Shown piece after piece: positions 22,058 to 34,150 of a DNA stretch of 64,000 nt. How positions within the stretch are numbered: position 1 is the first letter of the stretch; each line of letters begins with the position of its first letter. The DNA is taken from the NCBI GenBank assembly GCA_029891385.1, contig CM057233.1, positions 28,688,540 through 28,752,539 on the forward strand. The letters run 5' to 3'. The translations under genes were made by a program, and so were the position numbers. The DNA is from Erythroxylum novogranatense. Its lineage: Eukaryota; Streptophyta; Magnoliopsida; Malpighiales; Erythroxylaceae. Below the pieces are notes generated by a model that was not told where the DNA came from, ran no database searches, and saw only the letters and a program-made list of their open reading frames with translations.

Positions 22058-23954
22058 GACCATGCCACCCTAGTTACTTAGGTAAAAAGGGAAGCCAAGT
22101 CTTCCACGATGCTCTCTTTGTTTAAGGTGATCAGTGTTTTTTTTAATGAAAGTTGCTCCTCTCACCCGTAGCTCCCATTCTCTCTTCTTCTCCTTTGATT
22201 TTTCTCCTTATTAATTGCTTCTCATCTCCACCTACACCAAAGCCCTCATATCCTACGAATTCTCTCTTCCTTGTTTACAAAACTTACAAACCTAAGCTTT
22301 TCCCTTAACATGAAAATCGTATATGGTGGAGAGAATTAAAAAGGATTGAGGGATTTTGAAATTAGGAAGATTGGAAGATTGAAGCTTTAATAGGTAAGCT
22401 TTGTGTTTTATGGTAGCTAGAAGCTTTACTTATGATGAATTGTACATTAATTACTTGAACTTGTGGTTAGTGTAAATGGGTAGATTATTTTCTTGGTGAA
22501 TTTATGGTTGATTGAGGATGATGTTTAGCATGTGTAATGTGTGAATTGTGTGTTTTGAAATGGTTTTAATGATGTTAGATGATTGATTCTTAAAAGGCAA
22601 TGATGAAGCATATGTGCTGGAAATTTTGTGCGTTTTTATTTAAGTGAGTGTCTTGATGAAATTGTGGCTGAATTAGTGACTAAATGGAATGCTTATTGAT
22701 GTAGGAATGATGTTGGAATGAAAGGAGTAGAGTTAGATATGAGAATCTGGAAAATTTACTTTGTGTAGGTTTCAGATTTTTGGTCATAACTTTTTTTATG
22801 GTTGTGTTATTGAGTTGAGGTTTGGCTTAAATTAAACTTAAGAAGTATGGCTAGATTTCATATGAAGGAAGTTTTTTCCAATTCTGACTTTAAGGTTTTT
22901 AAATTTTGCTTGGAAAGTGAGTTGTTAGGTGCTGTATGAACAGTAATCCGAACCTTGTGACCTGAAACTTTGATAATTGTTTTTAGGTTGATTTGGATTG
23001 AATTTGCAAATTTGGTCTTCATGAAAGTTGAAGATTTACTTGTTAGCTTTCCAACTCCAGTAAGTATGAATTTTTTATATGTGTAGAAAATTATGGTCTG
23101 TAAAAGGTCTGGTGGTAATTTAGCCCAAAATGCGTTTTGTGTGCAAGTGACTCTAAGTGCAGAGGTTTTGTGCTCTTTGTGTTCTGATATTAATTTTGGA
23201 CTGTTAAGGGTGAAATTGACTCAAGTGACCTTCTGGAAAGTTGTAGAGGATTGTTGTAGCTTTCTAATGAGGTTTTTTTATGCGAATTTTGGATGTAAGG
23301 ATTGTTATATATAAATTTGTAAAGTTTTGTTATGGTTTAGGTTAAATGTTGTTTTCATAAACCCTAACAGGACAGCCACATTAATGGGAGGATTTGACCT
23401 AATTAGAGATGAAATTTGGTTTTAAGTCCTCTTGAGGATTGTAGTATATTGTCTGAGCTTTTTATTGCTATATGGTATGGAATTTTTTTCCAAGGGGATG
23501 GGGAGTAATGAATTTTGAAATATTGGGTTATTGTTGAGAATAATTTGGGTAGGCAGAAGCTTTGTTTGAGAATTTCATTTAGTTAGAGATGGAATTGGCT
23601 TCCAAGTTGTTCATCAAAGTTGTAGATTTTTTTTCTCTTTTGATTGATATAAAATTTGTAATTTTTGACAAATGGGATGAAAAGTTATGATTTTTGCAAA
23701 AATGTTGTACTGTTGTAGTAAATGTGTGATTAGGCAGTTTTTTTGAGTGCATTTTCGACACCTTTAGGGGTGAAATTGGTTTGTGAGTCCTTCATGGAAC
23801 TTGTAGGATTTTCTAAGATCTTTCCAACGAGACCTTAATTGTGATTTTTGGATACTTGGGTGAAAAGATAGGATTTTGGAAATGAGAAAGGGTGTTTTAG
23901 TGCAAAAAGGAAAAAAGGAAAATTGATTTTATAAAAAAATGAAAAATTTAAAAT

Positions 23955-24030
23955 TCGAAAACTCGCATCTCGTGAAGGCGACAGATCGCCCTCGCGAGAC
24001 CGCGAAAAATCGAGAGGGCGAGACCCATAT
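23955..24030 (+). repeat. GC-rich CTCGCGAG hairpins of the LARD 5' LTR
   Basis: CGCCCTCGCGAGACCGCG and related words form short inverted repeats. The 3' LTR copy at 36062-36150 is longer and has CTCGCGAGGGCGA facing TGCCCTCGCGAG. Confidence 0.7.
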
Positions 24031-24876
24031 CATTTTTTAATTTTATTTGTTTTATTTGATTACTAATTAGTTTGAATTACTAAATGCTATTTCTTTCGCC
24101 AATAATGTTTGCACCCGACATCCGATTGACCTGGTTCTCGAGGCATCGGATTCGTATAATATTTAATTCCATTTATATGTGAAATTGGAAATTTTTAGAA
24201 ATGAAATTGACGGGATTGGCTACGTCGAAGTGAGAGGATCGGATAATTATTTTTCTTGTTGGACCCCGAACCTTGAGTGACAATTTGAGTTAGTAATAGG
24301 AATGGTCAAGTGGATGAGTTGATTGAAATGAAGGATTTAGAAAGTTTGACTTTTTGGAGAGAGAATGTTTGACTTTGAGAGTTGACTTTTGTTTGAGGCA
24401 AAATTTGATAAAATGGTCTTTTGGAAACTTGTAGGTTATGTTAAGAGATTTTTGTGGACATAAAGTTTGTAATTTTTCGATATCGGGAGTGAAAGTTATG
24501 ATCAGTCAAAGTTTATGTTTGATCGGGTTTGACTTTTATATTGGTTGGAACTTTGACTGAGAAATTAACCTAGTTAGAGGTTAATTGAGCTTTGATGTTT
24601 TCATGAAAATTGAAGGATTTGTTTTGATCTTTATTTCGATATAAAGTATGAAATTTTTCGATCTCGGAATATTAAGTATGATTTTACAAGTTTGTATAGA
24701 GGATAGTATCTTTGACGGAAAATGGACTCCGTAGGAGTCGAATTGAGTTTATGTTCTTCTTGGAAGATTTAGAGCTTTCTCAAGTTTTCTATAGAGACTA
24801 AGTTTGTCAAAATCGGAGTTCGGGAGTAAAAGTTATGAATTTGGAAGTTTTGATTTTAAGTGAAAAAAAAAAAAAA

Positions 24877-25095
24877 GTTTTAAGCGCCTCGCTAGGCTGA
24901 CGGCTCGCCCTAGCGAGGCGGGCGATCAGATGCGCCTCGCTAGGCGACGCCGCCGCCTAGCGAGGCGTGGCTGCTTCGCCTCGCGAGGCAAGGCTCGCCT
25001 CGCGAGTCTGTCGCCTCGCTAGGCGACGCCTCGCCCTAGCGAGCGGCGCCTCGTCCTCATGAGCGAGGCGCCTCGCCTCATGAGTTAGGCGTCCG
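24877..25095. repeat. GC-rich GCCTCGCTAGGCGA palindrome array
   Basis: About 220 bases built from GCCTCGCTAGGCGA, CGCCTAGCGAGGCG and GCCTCGCGAGGC (a perfect 12-base palindrome), closing with CCTCATGAG words. It lies just after an A-rich run (24861-24876). Counterparts are at 40311-40590 and 45578-45830, with much variation in unit number. Confidence 0.8.
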
Positions 25096-27171
25096 TCGCT
25101 TTCACGCCGTTTTGCTTCTTAAATTTTTTGATTTCTTTGTTTTCAATCAGGCCTTTGCTCACTATTTTGCCTATATCTTTTCCGTCCGACATCCGATTGA
25201 GTTGATTCTTTTTGCGTTGGATTCCTAAGACAATGAATTTCATTTTATAAGAAATTTGTGAACTTTGAGATTAAATTAATGGTGATTAATTTAATCAAAG
25301 TGAGTCGGAAATTTTCCGAGCATGATTCAGTGTTTTGTGAAATTCGGGATCTGTAGAGATCCGATTGAAGCGATTCTTGAGGCGAAATAAAGATAAGACA
25401 AGGGGCTACAAATCATATGAAGACATGAAATGTCAATTTTACCCTTAGGACTGTTAATTTTTGAATTTAAGTTCGGATTGGGGTGTAATTTTTGGATTGG
25501 GAACACCTGTGAGTAATTTGAGTATAAGTTTTGATCTGGGAATCGAAATGAGACGATTCTTGTTTTGAATTAAACTAGAGACATAAGGATACAATTGTTA
25601 TGAAGACTTTGAGTTTCAATTGTGGGATTAAGAATGTGAAATTTTGGACGGAAATAATCGTACATGGAAAATGTGTTAGAATATGGATATATCCGAACTG
25701 CTTTTGCATAACTTTGATGTAGTGCTCGAATTGAGCGCGGTCGGTGGCGTTGGATTCGTATGATTGAGAGGAACATTTCTCGAGAAGGAAGTTTTGACAA
25801 AATCCTTCAGATTGATAGTGCGAATCAACCTGCAAATGAGCATGACATAAAGTAATAATGGAGGGGCAAAATGGTCATTTGACCATCATTTAATGAAACA
25901 CTTGATGAGTTGTCATTTTTGGCTATTCAAAGCCACGAAAGTGGCTGGAGAGTTCTGGAAAAATATAGAAGAGGAGAAGAAAATAAGAAGAGAGGGAAAA
26001 AGAAGAGGAATTCGAAGGAGAAAGAGAGAGAGTAGAGAGAGAAATCAAAGTTTCGATTTTTTTTCTACTCATTCTTAAGGATTTTGAGTTAGTTTCAAAG
26101 GGAAAAAGATGGAGAATGAAGAAAGCTAGCTTTGGGAGCCATGAAATTTCGAAAATTGAAGAGAAAAGAGGTAAGAGAAATTTTTCAACTTTGAGATTTT
26201 GTTGAATTTTTGATTGAGAAGCATAGATAATGATATGGGTTGGTGACTTATGAAGTTGGTTTTGATATTAATGCTTTAGGTTGGGTTTAATTTTGGATGA
26301 AAAATTGATTAAGGTTTAGGCTTAATTTTATGATTGAGAATTTTGAGATATTTTGGTGTAGAATTATAGGAAATATGATGAATTGATGATATATGAAATC
26401 AATTTCGAAGAATTTGTATTTTATGGTATTGAATTGGGATAAATTGGTTTAGGCCAATTTTAGGATTTGGGGATTTTTGAAATTGAGGATTTAAATAGTT
26501 TAGAATTAATGTGAATTGATGAATTGTGAGATTAATTTTGAAGAAATTATGTTTTATGAGATTGAATTTGGGTGTATTGGTTTAGGCCAATTTTGAAAAT
26601 TTGGGATTTTCAAAATTGGAGATTAAATAACTTGGATTTATGATAGTTATGTTTTCCTATGGTTGAGTTTGAGAATTATGCAAATTATGATGATGAATTT
26701 GGATGTTATTCGCTTAGGAATTTTAAATTGAAGAAAGAAGAAGGAATTTGGAGAATTGACTATTTGGACCGACTTAGCGTCATTTAAAGGTGGGTAGCAT
26801 ATTTATATTTTGATTTATAGGCAATATATGAATTTTCAAAATGAAAGAAAGCAAAAGTTTGAATTTTGATAAATTATTGTTTGTAAATGTTTGAAAATAA
26901 GAATTGATTAAAAGTTTGAAATTTTGATTTCAAAGGATTTGAAAAATTATTACAAGTGAATTATGTTTGAAAAGAAAAATAGAAATTTCGAAAGTTCATT
27001 TTGTTATGTATGCATTGCTAAATTATGTAAAGTGCTGAAGTTATTGATTAATTGATTGAGTGATTTAATTGTATGTATTATGTGAATATATGAAAATCAA
27101 AATTTGGAAAGTGCCTTGGGCAATTTGAATTTCCGTTTTCGATATGTGTTATGTGGGTTTGGTAGGTCCTG

Positions 27172-27634
27172 GTGAGTCGTATTTGTCTCTATGTGTATAG
27201 CCTTCTCCGGGTTGCCCGCTAGTGTACGAGACTCCGTTCGGACTCCTTCACAGCATTTCTTGGACCGCTATGCGAGGAAAGTGTAATCACGTTCTATTCC
27301 TGACTGCAGGACCGCTATCTTGGGATATGCAATCGTCTGTTGGACCTAGCCATACCATTCGATATGCTATGTGTTTTCAATTTTGTTTCGTATGTTGCAT
27401 ACATATTTATGAAAATCCGAGAATTTTGAAGAAAAAATAAGAAAAAGTAAGATGACTCTGAAAAGTTTGAAAATATGAAAAGTGTTTGAGAAATTGTTTG
27501 AAAAATTATAAAGTTTGAAAAATTAGCCCTTTTGGCAAAAAGCTTATGAAAAATGATTTCCGCTTATTTATCGATTTATAAATGTGTTATCCATGAGCTT
27601 CCGAGCTCACCCCCCCTTTCATCCCCATCTCCAG
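27172..27634 (+). other. Intron-like segment in the TGTTGGACC-family LTR
   Basis: GTCCTG|GTGAGTCG at 27172 and CCCATCTCCAG|GTTTCGAG ending at 27634 give good donor and acceptor sites 463 bases apart. The same pair stands in the 3' LTR of the 39677-49359 element (about 47924-48385). In its 5' LTR the acceptor reads CTCCGTG and would be lost. Confidence 0.45.
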
Positions 27635-28894
27635 GTTTCGAGCAGGAGATCGGATGAAAGAGTGTGAAAACGTCAATTAAACAGGTTATATGTTTTGTAA
27701 TTTGCATGGGTTAGATTTGAGTAATCTGAAATTTGAGTATGGATATGTTTATGGCTTAAGATAGGTTTGAAAGAAATGGATTTGTGTATATAGTTGAGTA
27801 TTGGGAATGGTTTTGAAATTTGTACATGAAATTGTGTATGAATTTGGAAATGAAATTGAATTATGAGTTTGGTATTGATTGATTTGAGAATTATGGAAGT
27901 TTTAGATGTTAGGTTTGCGTTTTCTTTGGTGTTTGGATTTCGGACGGGAGTGTCGATGATTCGAGGTGCATTGAGATTATAGAAGTGTTTATTTGCCTTT
28001 GAGAGAATTTTGGGTTAGGATAAATCATTGTAGTTATCTTTAGAAATTTCGATAAAAATTGGGATAAAAAAATGGAATATGAGATTTGTATGGATAAATA
28101 AGAATTTGTATGATTGCTGAGTTTTGGGTTTAAGAATGAATTTTCCTATGGGAAATTATATGGATGTGATTGATGTAAGAAATGAGAATAAGAAAGAAAA
28201 AAAAAATTATACCGAATTTTGGAACGTCTTAGGGTTTCCAACGCGATTCTGTTTCCTGTTCTTTGCTGATTCACGGATGTCGGAAGGTGTTTTCTGTTTA
28301 AATTGATTTGTTTGCTTACTTTGTTTTCTATCCGTATTCGATTTGCATTCGATTCGATCCCGTTTTCGCTTATTCGTTCCGCTTGTGATTCGTATTCGAT
28401 TATTTCGTTTCGCTATATTCGATTGAATCTGTTCGTTTGATTCGATTAGTTCTTGCTTCCGCTTGCATTTGCTTCCGCTTCGCTACTTTCGGATTTGTTC
28501 GCTTCCGCATTTCGAAATTTCGATCCGAAATTTCTGTCTCCTTTCGCTTCCGTTTCCATTGATTCCATCATTCGTTCTGCTTTTCCGGTTGGGATCCGGT
28601 TCCCAGATCGGGTCCCAACATTTCTGGTCCGTATTTTATTAATAATTGGACCTATAGAGGTCCGAATTAAGTGATTTTGGTATCAATGAGTTTCTAAAAT
28701 TAGAGGATAATTTTGTATCGGAAAATTTTAGTATAATGCTGGGAATGTCACGAACATGCATACATGTGCATTATTAACTATTTATGAGCGTACTTTTGGT
28801 AATGTTTGACTATTTTGACTGGTTTAGTGGCATATTTGGAACGTCAACCCACAGACGTTGCCGAGACTTCCAGGCATTAGCTTCGGAAGCAAAG

Positions 28895-29762
28895 GTGAGT
28901 AACCTAGATGGTTTCTTAATTATTAATTGTTTATATTTTGCACTTATAACACTGTGGAGAATAATGGTGGGCTTGTGCGTTTGTGTATGACTGGATTCCA
29001 GACTGAAGGTGTCCGATGCATTGGGAGATTATGACATAGAAGTGTTATTTGTCTAAGAATGTGAGATCGTCGTGTTTTCAATGTGATAAATTGTGACTGT
29101 GATTTTAATGTGAATAATTGTGAACTAATTATTTGAATGCGATAATTTGGGTTTGATTGTAATGTGATATTGCTCAATTGCGACATATGCATGAAAGCAT
29201 GATCAGTTAATGATAGTTGTGACTGGAGCAGCCACCGAGAGCTACAAGCTCAACGTTTATATTTGGGTCTCGAGTCCACAGTGATTCAGAGCCTATGGCT
29301 CAACGATTAATGCGCCCTTATTGGGACAGTTTTAGAGCCTCAGGCTCAATGATTAATGCGTCCATTTTGGGACAGTTCAGGCGCTCGGTCACAACACCGA
29401 AATAAAATGAAAATGTGGCACATGCACATGTCATTTGCATCTAATTGTAATCTCTTTAATTAAGTGAAAGGCTACTTGCCTTATGCTTATGTGGTACCAA
29501 TCATGTGGTACTTCTGAATGTAATTTATGAAACAATTGGCTTATGCATGGGTGTTTTATGAATTCAATTGGTTATGGTTGACAAACAGAATGAAATGTAT
29601 CAAGTTGTCTATGTTCACGGGAAATTGTGCAATGTCATTAAATATGCAACAATGTGAATATATGTTATGTGAAACGATGTGTTGCATGAATTGAGTGAAC
29701 CATCGATGATGGTTCCTCACTGAGTTTGCAAAACTCACCCAAAATTTGCAATCATTTTTTAG
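28895..29762 (+). other. Intron-like cassette in the LARD 5' LTR
   Basis: GCAAAG|GTGAGTAACCTAG at 28895 and ATTTTTTAG|GACCC ending at 29762 (868 bases). ACCATCGATGATGGT is at 29699-29713 and GAGTTTGCAAAACTC follows. Since it lies upstream of the primer site, splicing would shorten the RNA leader; this is inference. Confidence 0.6.
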
Positions 29763-30150
29763 GACCCAGAAGAATACCCCGTGAGGCAACGGGTGAATGG
29801 CAACCGTGTGTGAGTGAGAAGAGAGGTCGGGATCAGTTCGTTTCTGCATTAGTGTCTGATAGAGATGTATTTTTCTGAATTTTTATATTATTGATTAGGT
29901 CGTGTTGTAAAGTCAACAAACTAAATGAAATTGTATTTACAAAAGGGCCCCCGTGGTCATTGAACTCACCGATGATTATCTACATAAATTGTTTTTCGCA
30001 TAATATATATAAAGTATGTGTATGTTTCAAAAAAAAATTATATTGAGTTTTGACTGAGTGATGTAGCATGCCACCCTCACAGGGCACGGACTCAGATATC
30101 ACCGTCGATGTCGAGTTCAGGTCATACGGGAGTTAGGTGTTACATTTAGG

Positions 30151-30163
30151 TGGTATCAGAGCC
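30151..30163 (+). promoter_or_regulatory. Primer binding site of the LARD (initiator Met-tRNA)
   Basis: TGGTATCAGAGCC, complementary to the 3' end of plant initiator methionine tRNA, six bases after the 5' LTR. Confidence 0.9.
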
Positions 30164-33100
30164 CAGAAGTACGAACTTCTATGGGCATTTACTGAAACAT
30201 GGGTAAAGTCACCCACATTAAAGTCATGTCATAGTAGACCGTAGCAACTGATCCCTAGTCTGAGTCGTATGGGTATGGGTCATACGCATGAACATGTGTT
30301 CGTCTGAGAAAAGTGGTGATGTGTCAGAATATGAGCCAATGAAGGTTTATGGGCAACTGGAAATGGGAAAGGAATAATGAAAAATGACATTCATATTGTA
30401 CTGTGATTAAAAGTGTATAAATCGAGTTGAACGTAAAACGAAATTTGCAATAGTCTGGAGAGGTCAAATATGGTTATAAAAAAAACATTCGTTAAAAGTG
30501 ATGGGAGTTATGATTTAGCTTAAGAATATGTGAATATGTCTATGAGAGATCAAAAACTCAGGATGACTAGGTAGTTATGATTTGGACTTGTATGTTCGAT
30601 AAAATGGGGATAATTGGAAATGAGAGGAAGCATTTGATTCGATAAGGTAGATAAAGATTTCCTACAGTTGTAGTGATTTGTGTATTATGGACTATAGTGT
30701 ATCGTAAGTGAAGATATTGTTTGAAACAAAAAGCAGAAATGAAGAGATTAAAGTGTGCTGGATTTGAAGTGTGATAAAATTTATGATTTAACGTAATAAT
30801 ATGTCTGAGATACTGAGATGATACTTCTTGATGCTTCTGCGTCTATAATTTGAAATAAATTGAAAATATACATATGGACGATGAAATAACAGAAACATGG
30901 CCTTACCAGTGCTTAAAATGCGCCTGAGTTTGGGTTGCATGTGTGTATGTAATTATGGAAAATATGATAAAGCAAAGGAGTAGAGTGAATGCACTCAAAA
31001 TGTAAATTCTATAATTATGATAAGAGGTTGCATGAGAAGAAGAGGTAAATACTAGAAAACTGGCGCAGAATCGTTGTCAATATGTGGGGTAATGTGAGGT
31101 AAAAGTGCAGGCCACGATATGGGCCTACAAAAATAGGTTTTTGCTATAATCAAATAACAACCTCCAGTTATGGACAGGAACAAAGATAGAAATGTTATCT
31201 AGAGTTAGTTGGAATGTAAGTAGCAGTAACGAATTTGAGTACGTGGCTATATGCTATAAAGACATCTTTCAATAAGATGTCAGAATTTTGAATGGTATCA
31301 GCCAGGGTGTAAGTGTAAATGAAATTGCTTAATGCCTCATTGAGCCTTAGTATCGAGGATACATTGACCATAGAAGTCATGAGACAAATTGATCTTTTAA
31401 AGATCTTGTGAAATGTTGTAATTGATTTTTCTTGAGCTATTAGGAATGACATGGATAATAGGTGAGTGACAATATCGAGGTTTGCACCAAGAATCACTGA
31501 TATAGGGTCAGAAAGTCGGGTAATTTAATTTATGACCAATGAAGACAGGCTTTCCATGACCAGTAGCTGGGATCATAAGCTCTTCTCTTGATTCAAAAAT
31601 AGAATCGAGTAATTATTCCATAGTGGGCCAAGGCCCCTCACTTAAGTCAATCGGGTTTGCTTCAGAAAGGAATTGACAGACGCAATTGAGAGAATTTTGA
31701 AATAAGATGACAGGTCTCCCAGAAAAGTTGTGATGTACTATATCCTTTAAAAAAATGAAAATGAGAATATTGGAGTTATTGCCATCACAAAGCTTGAAGC
31801 ATAAGAGTTAAAAAAAGGGCTATCGGGAGTGTATATATAATTTTGTTGATGTAAAGTATCCAACTATTTAAGAGGATTTCAACAATTCGAGGAGACATTC
31901 TTGTGAATGTGAGGCAAAATTTGGTCCACATCATCGGCTATGGAAATATGTTTGGGAACCACAAATTACCTCTGCTGATGGGGTTTCCAACACAGGAAGT
32001 TATATTTGTAGATAGATTGAAATGTGTGGAGCAACAAGTATAAATGAATAGACAGTAGCATAAGCCAATGTGGAATCATCGGGAAATGGAAAGAATTGCT
32101 GAAATCGGTAAAAAAAAGGAAGTTTAATGAAAAATTGAGGATAACATGTGATCATACTACTGAGGAATTAGTTACTCAAGGAATTACAAGAACTAAATAA
32201 AAGCACAATGAGTTTGAGGTTATATCTATTAGAGTTAACCATACCCCGATAGGATTAAGATATTGAAGGTTAATGTAATTCAAGCAACATGATATCAATG
32301 AGTGACTATGATTATATTGACAAATGAAGATGAAAGTTTGAATGTTTAAGGGAAAAAGATGTAAGTCGCGTTAGTGATAAATGAAACCAAAATACTTAAA
32401 GTGTAAGTATGTCATTCGGACTTGGAGATTTTGTAGCTTATACAATAGAGGTTCCCTATCGAGATCGAGAGGGAATTGGTTGTAATGTATAAGGTGATCT
32501 TGTGTACCTAAAGAGAAATATAGCTGCATGAGCTAAATTTAGATACATGACTTGAAGATTTCTGCAATAGTAGTTGGGTTGGAAGCATAAAATCATGATG
32601 TGGATAGAAACATATGAGATATACATATGATTAGACAGATTAGTAGAGATTAAGATAAGACTAGAATTGGACAAGATTGAAAGGATTGTGCAGAGCGATC
32701 TGTCCTAATAAAGCTAATGGTCCAATCAACTGTATCGAATAAAATATTTCATAGCAGAGTACCACATATGTGGATATTCAGATTACTAAATTTAGTACAA
32801 TAAAGAGTGTATACTGACAAGTAGAAATGAAGCAAAAAGGAAATCTTATTAGTTATGGGGAAAAGAAATATCAGTTTTGCAAACAGAAATTTGGAAAGCC
32901 CAAAGTAAGGATTTGAGGAATAAAGTATGTGTCCTAGTAAGTGTACCTCAAAAGAGCAATTGGCGGCTAAGCATATTGAACTGAGTGATTATATGTTTGG
33001 TTTCCTTGTAGTCTTGACTATTGGGGACAGGCATAAAGCTTCAGCATATAAGATTAATGTTTAGTGCAAAATGACTACAAGCAATGAGTCGACAAGAAGA

Positions 33101-33607
33101 GTCGATCACCCTGAGTAAAAGTCAGAACAAATTTGGGATACCATTAGTGAGTGAAATAGCGAGTGAAATGATTTTTGAAAGACGAATGGATTTTGGTGGA
33201 TTACATGAAAGTTGTGACAATTTGGAGAAAGATTTTGAGTGAATCACCTGTGCCAAGGTGTAGTTAGATGAGATACAAAGGTAATAAGGGAAGTTAAGGG
33301 TGACATAAAGTGGTCTATATAAAATGATGGCAAAAATGGGACTATGGCATTATAAATGATTTTATGGTTAGTATTGTTATAATATGATATATGCGGTACT
33401 GAAACTGGAAGTAAAGAGTTGAATATTCTGAAACTCATCAACGACATAATTGAGGAAGTATGACATCTAAACAGAGAATTGAGAGACCTATCGACGTTAT
33501 CAATTTTGATTTTATGAAAGGAAGCCTTGAGTAGAAAGATGATATAAGAAATGGAGGAGTACATAAGATAACAATACCCCTACCTTCTTCTTTGTCAAAA
33601 GTGAATT

Positions 33608-33640
33608 TCGAGGATGAAATTTTTATTAGGACGGGAGAAT
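33608..33640 (+). promoter_or_regulatory. Relic of gypsy pol C-terminus and polypurine tract
   Basis: Codons read NFEDEIFIR, close to the NFEDEILL-type end of gypsy polyproteins (compare AATTTCGAGGACGAAATTCT at 44900). GGACGGGAGAAT then leads into the 3' LTR. Confidence 0.7.
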
Positions 33641-34126
33641 TGTAACATCCCATCACCGATGGGAAGGGTAAAATAGTAATTTGGAATGGGTTATGAGTGT
33701 GTAAGCGTATCTCGGCGTGGTTATGCCTAATATGGCCTCTATATATGCATAAATTGTAATTTTTGTATATGCACATGTTCGTACATGCATTCATGACATT
33801 TATTGGCATATGTGTTTATTGGGAAAAATGTGAAACTTGTGCTTGAAAATTAATTGGAGTGGATTTTTGTGTATTTTACATTTTTGGAGATTTTTAAGAA
33901 TTTTTCTGAAATTTTTAGCGGTCAATGTCCGGACCGGAAAAATTGCTAAGTGAAGCACTGACTGGATTTTCAGTACTGGAAAAGACTATCCAATGGCACT
34001 GAAAATTAGACTTATGATTTTAGGATTTATTATTTTGAGCCATTGGACTATTGGGACAAAAATTTGGAGAGAAATTGGACTGGAAATTGGAAGAGAATTA
34101 AGTGATTACATGAGAGGTTGACATGT

Positions 34127-34150
34127 GGCAAGTGACATGTGTCACTTGCC
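34127..34150. repeat. LTR hairpin with 11-base arms (3' LTR copy)
   Basis: Same arms GGCAAGTGACA and TGTCACTTGCC as at 22034-22057. Confidence 0.8.

Larger units (their letters stand above)
24257..28620 (+). mobile_element. Solo LTR of the TGTTGGACCCCGAACC family (4.36 kb)
   Basis: Runs from TGTTGGACCCCGAACC to CGGGTCCCAACA, flanked by TTTCT at 24252-24256 and 28621-28625. The matching empty site is in the LARD 3' LTR at about 36381-36400 (ATAATTATTTTTTTGGTCCG), so both ends are exact. It is the same family as the LTRs at 39677-44124 and 44938-49359, but more diverged. There is no interior or second LTR. It contains the GC-rich cluster at 24877-25095 and the motif CCGACATCCGATTGAGTTG at 25188. 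Confidence 0.95.
21546..30144 (+). repeat. LARD 5' LTR (4.23 kb net, interrupted by a solo LTR)
   Basis: It runs from TGTAACATCCC to GTTAGGTGTTACA. It aligns in order with 33641-37043 plus 50533-51387. Visible modules are: CCCATCACCGATGGG near the start; a TCCGGACCGG-like block at 21835; an 11-base-arm hairpin at 22034-22057; a pyrimidine-rich leader-like stretch at 22150-22260; GC-rich hairpins at 23963-24030; the CCGACATCCGATTGACCTG motif at 24116; and an intron-like cassette at 28895-29762. Open frames inside (for example 23093-23314) are also found in the 3' LTR copy, but no protein family is recognised. Confidence 0.92.
30145..33640 (+). other. LARD interior, non-coding (3.5 kb)
   Basis: No frame longer than about 125 codons on either strand and no gag, protease, RT or integrase motif that I can find. 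The sequence is AT-rich and stop-rich throughout. Only the last bases (33605-33640) keep a gypsy-like polyprotein tail. This supports a non-autonomous element that keeps only cis signals. Confidence 0.8.

Noticed and set aside
23093..23314. Frame of 73 codons repeated in the other LTR at 35175-35366
   Set aside because: Shared only because both are copies of one LTR. The second copy is shifted and ends differently, so there is no sign of coding constraint.
31195..31497. 100-codon minus-strand frame in the LARD interior as a captured gene
   Set aside because: AT-rich, no recognisable motif, and surrounded by stop-rich sequence. Length is within chance for this region.
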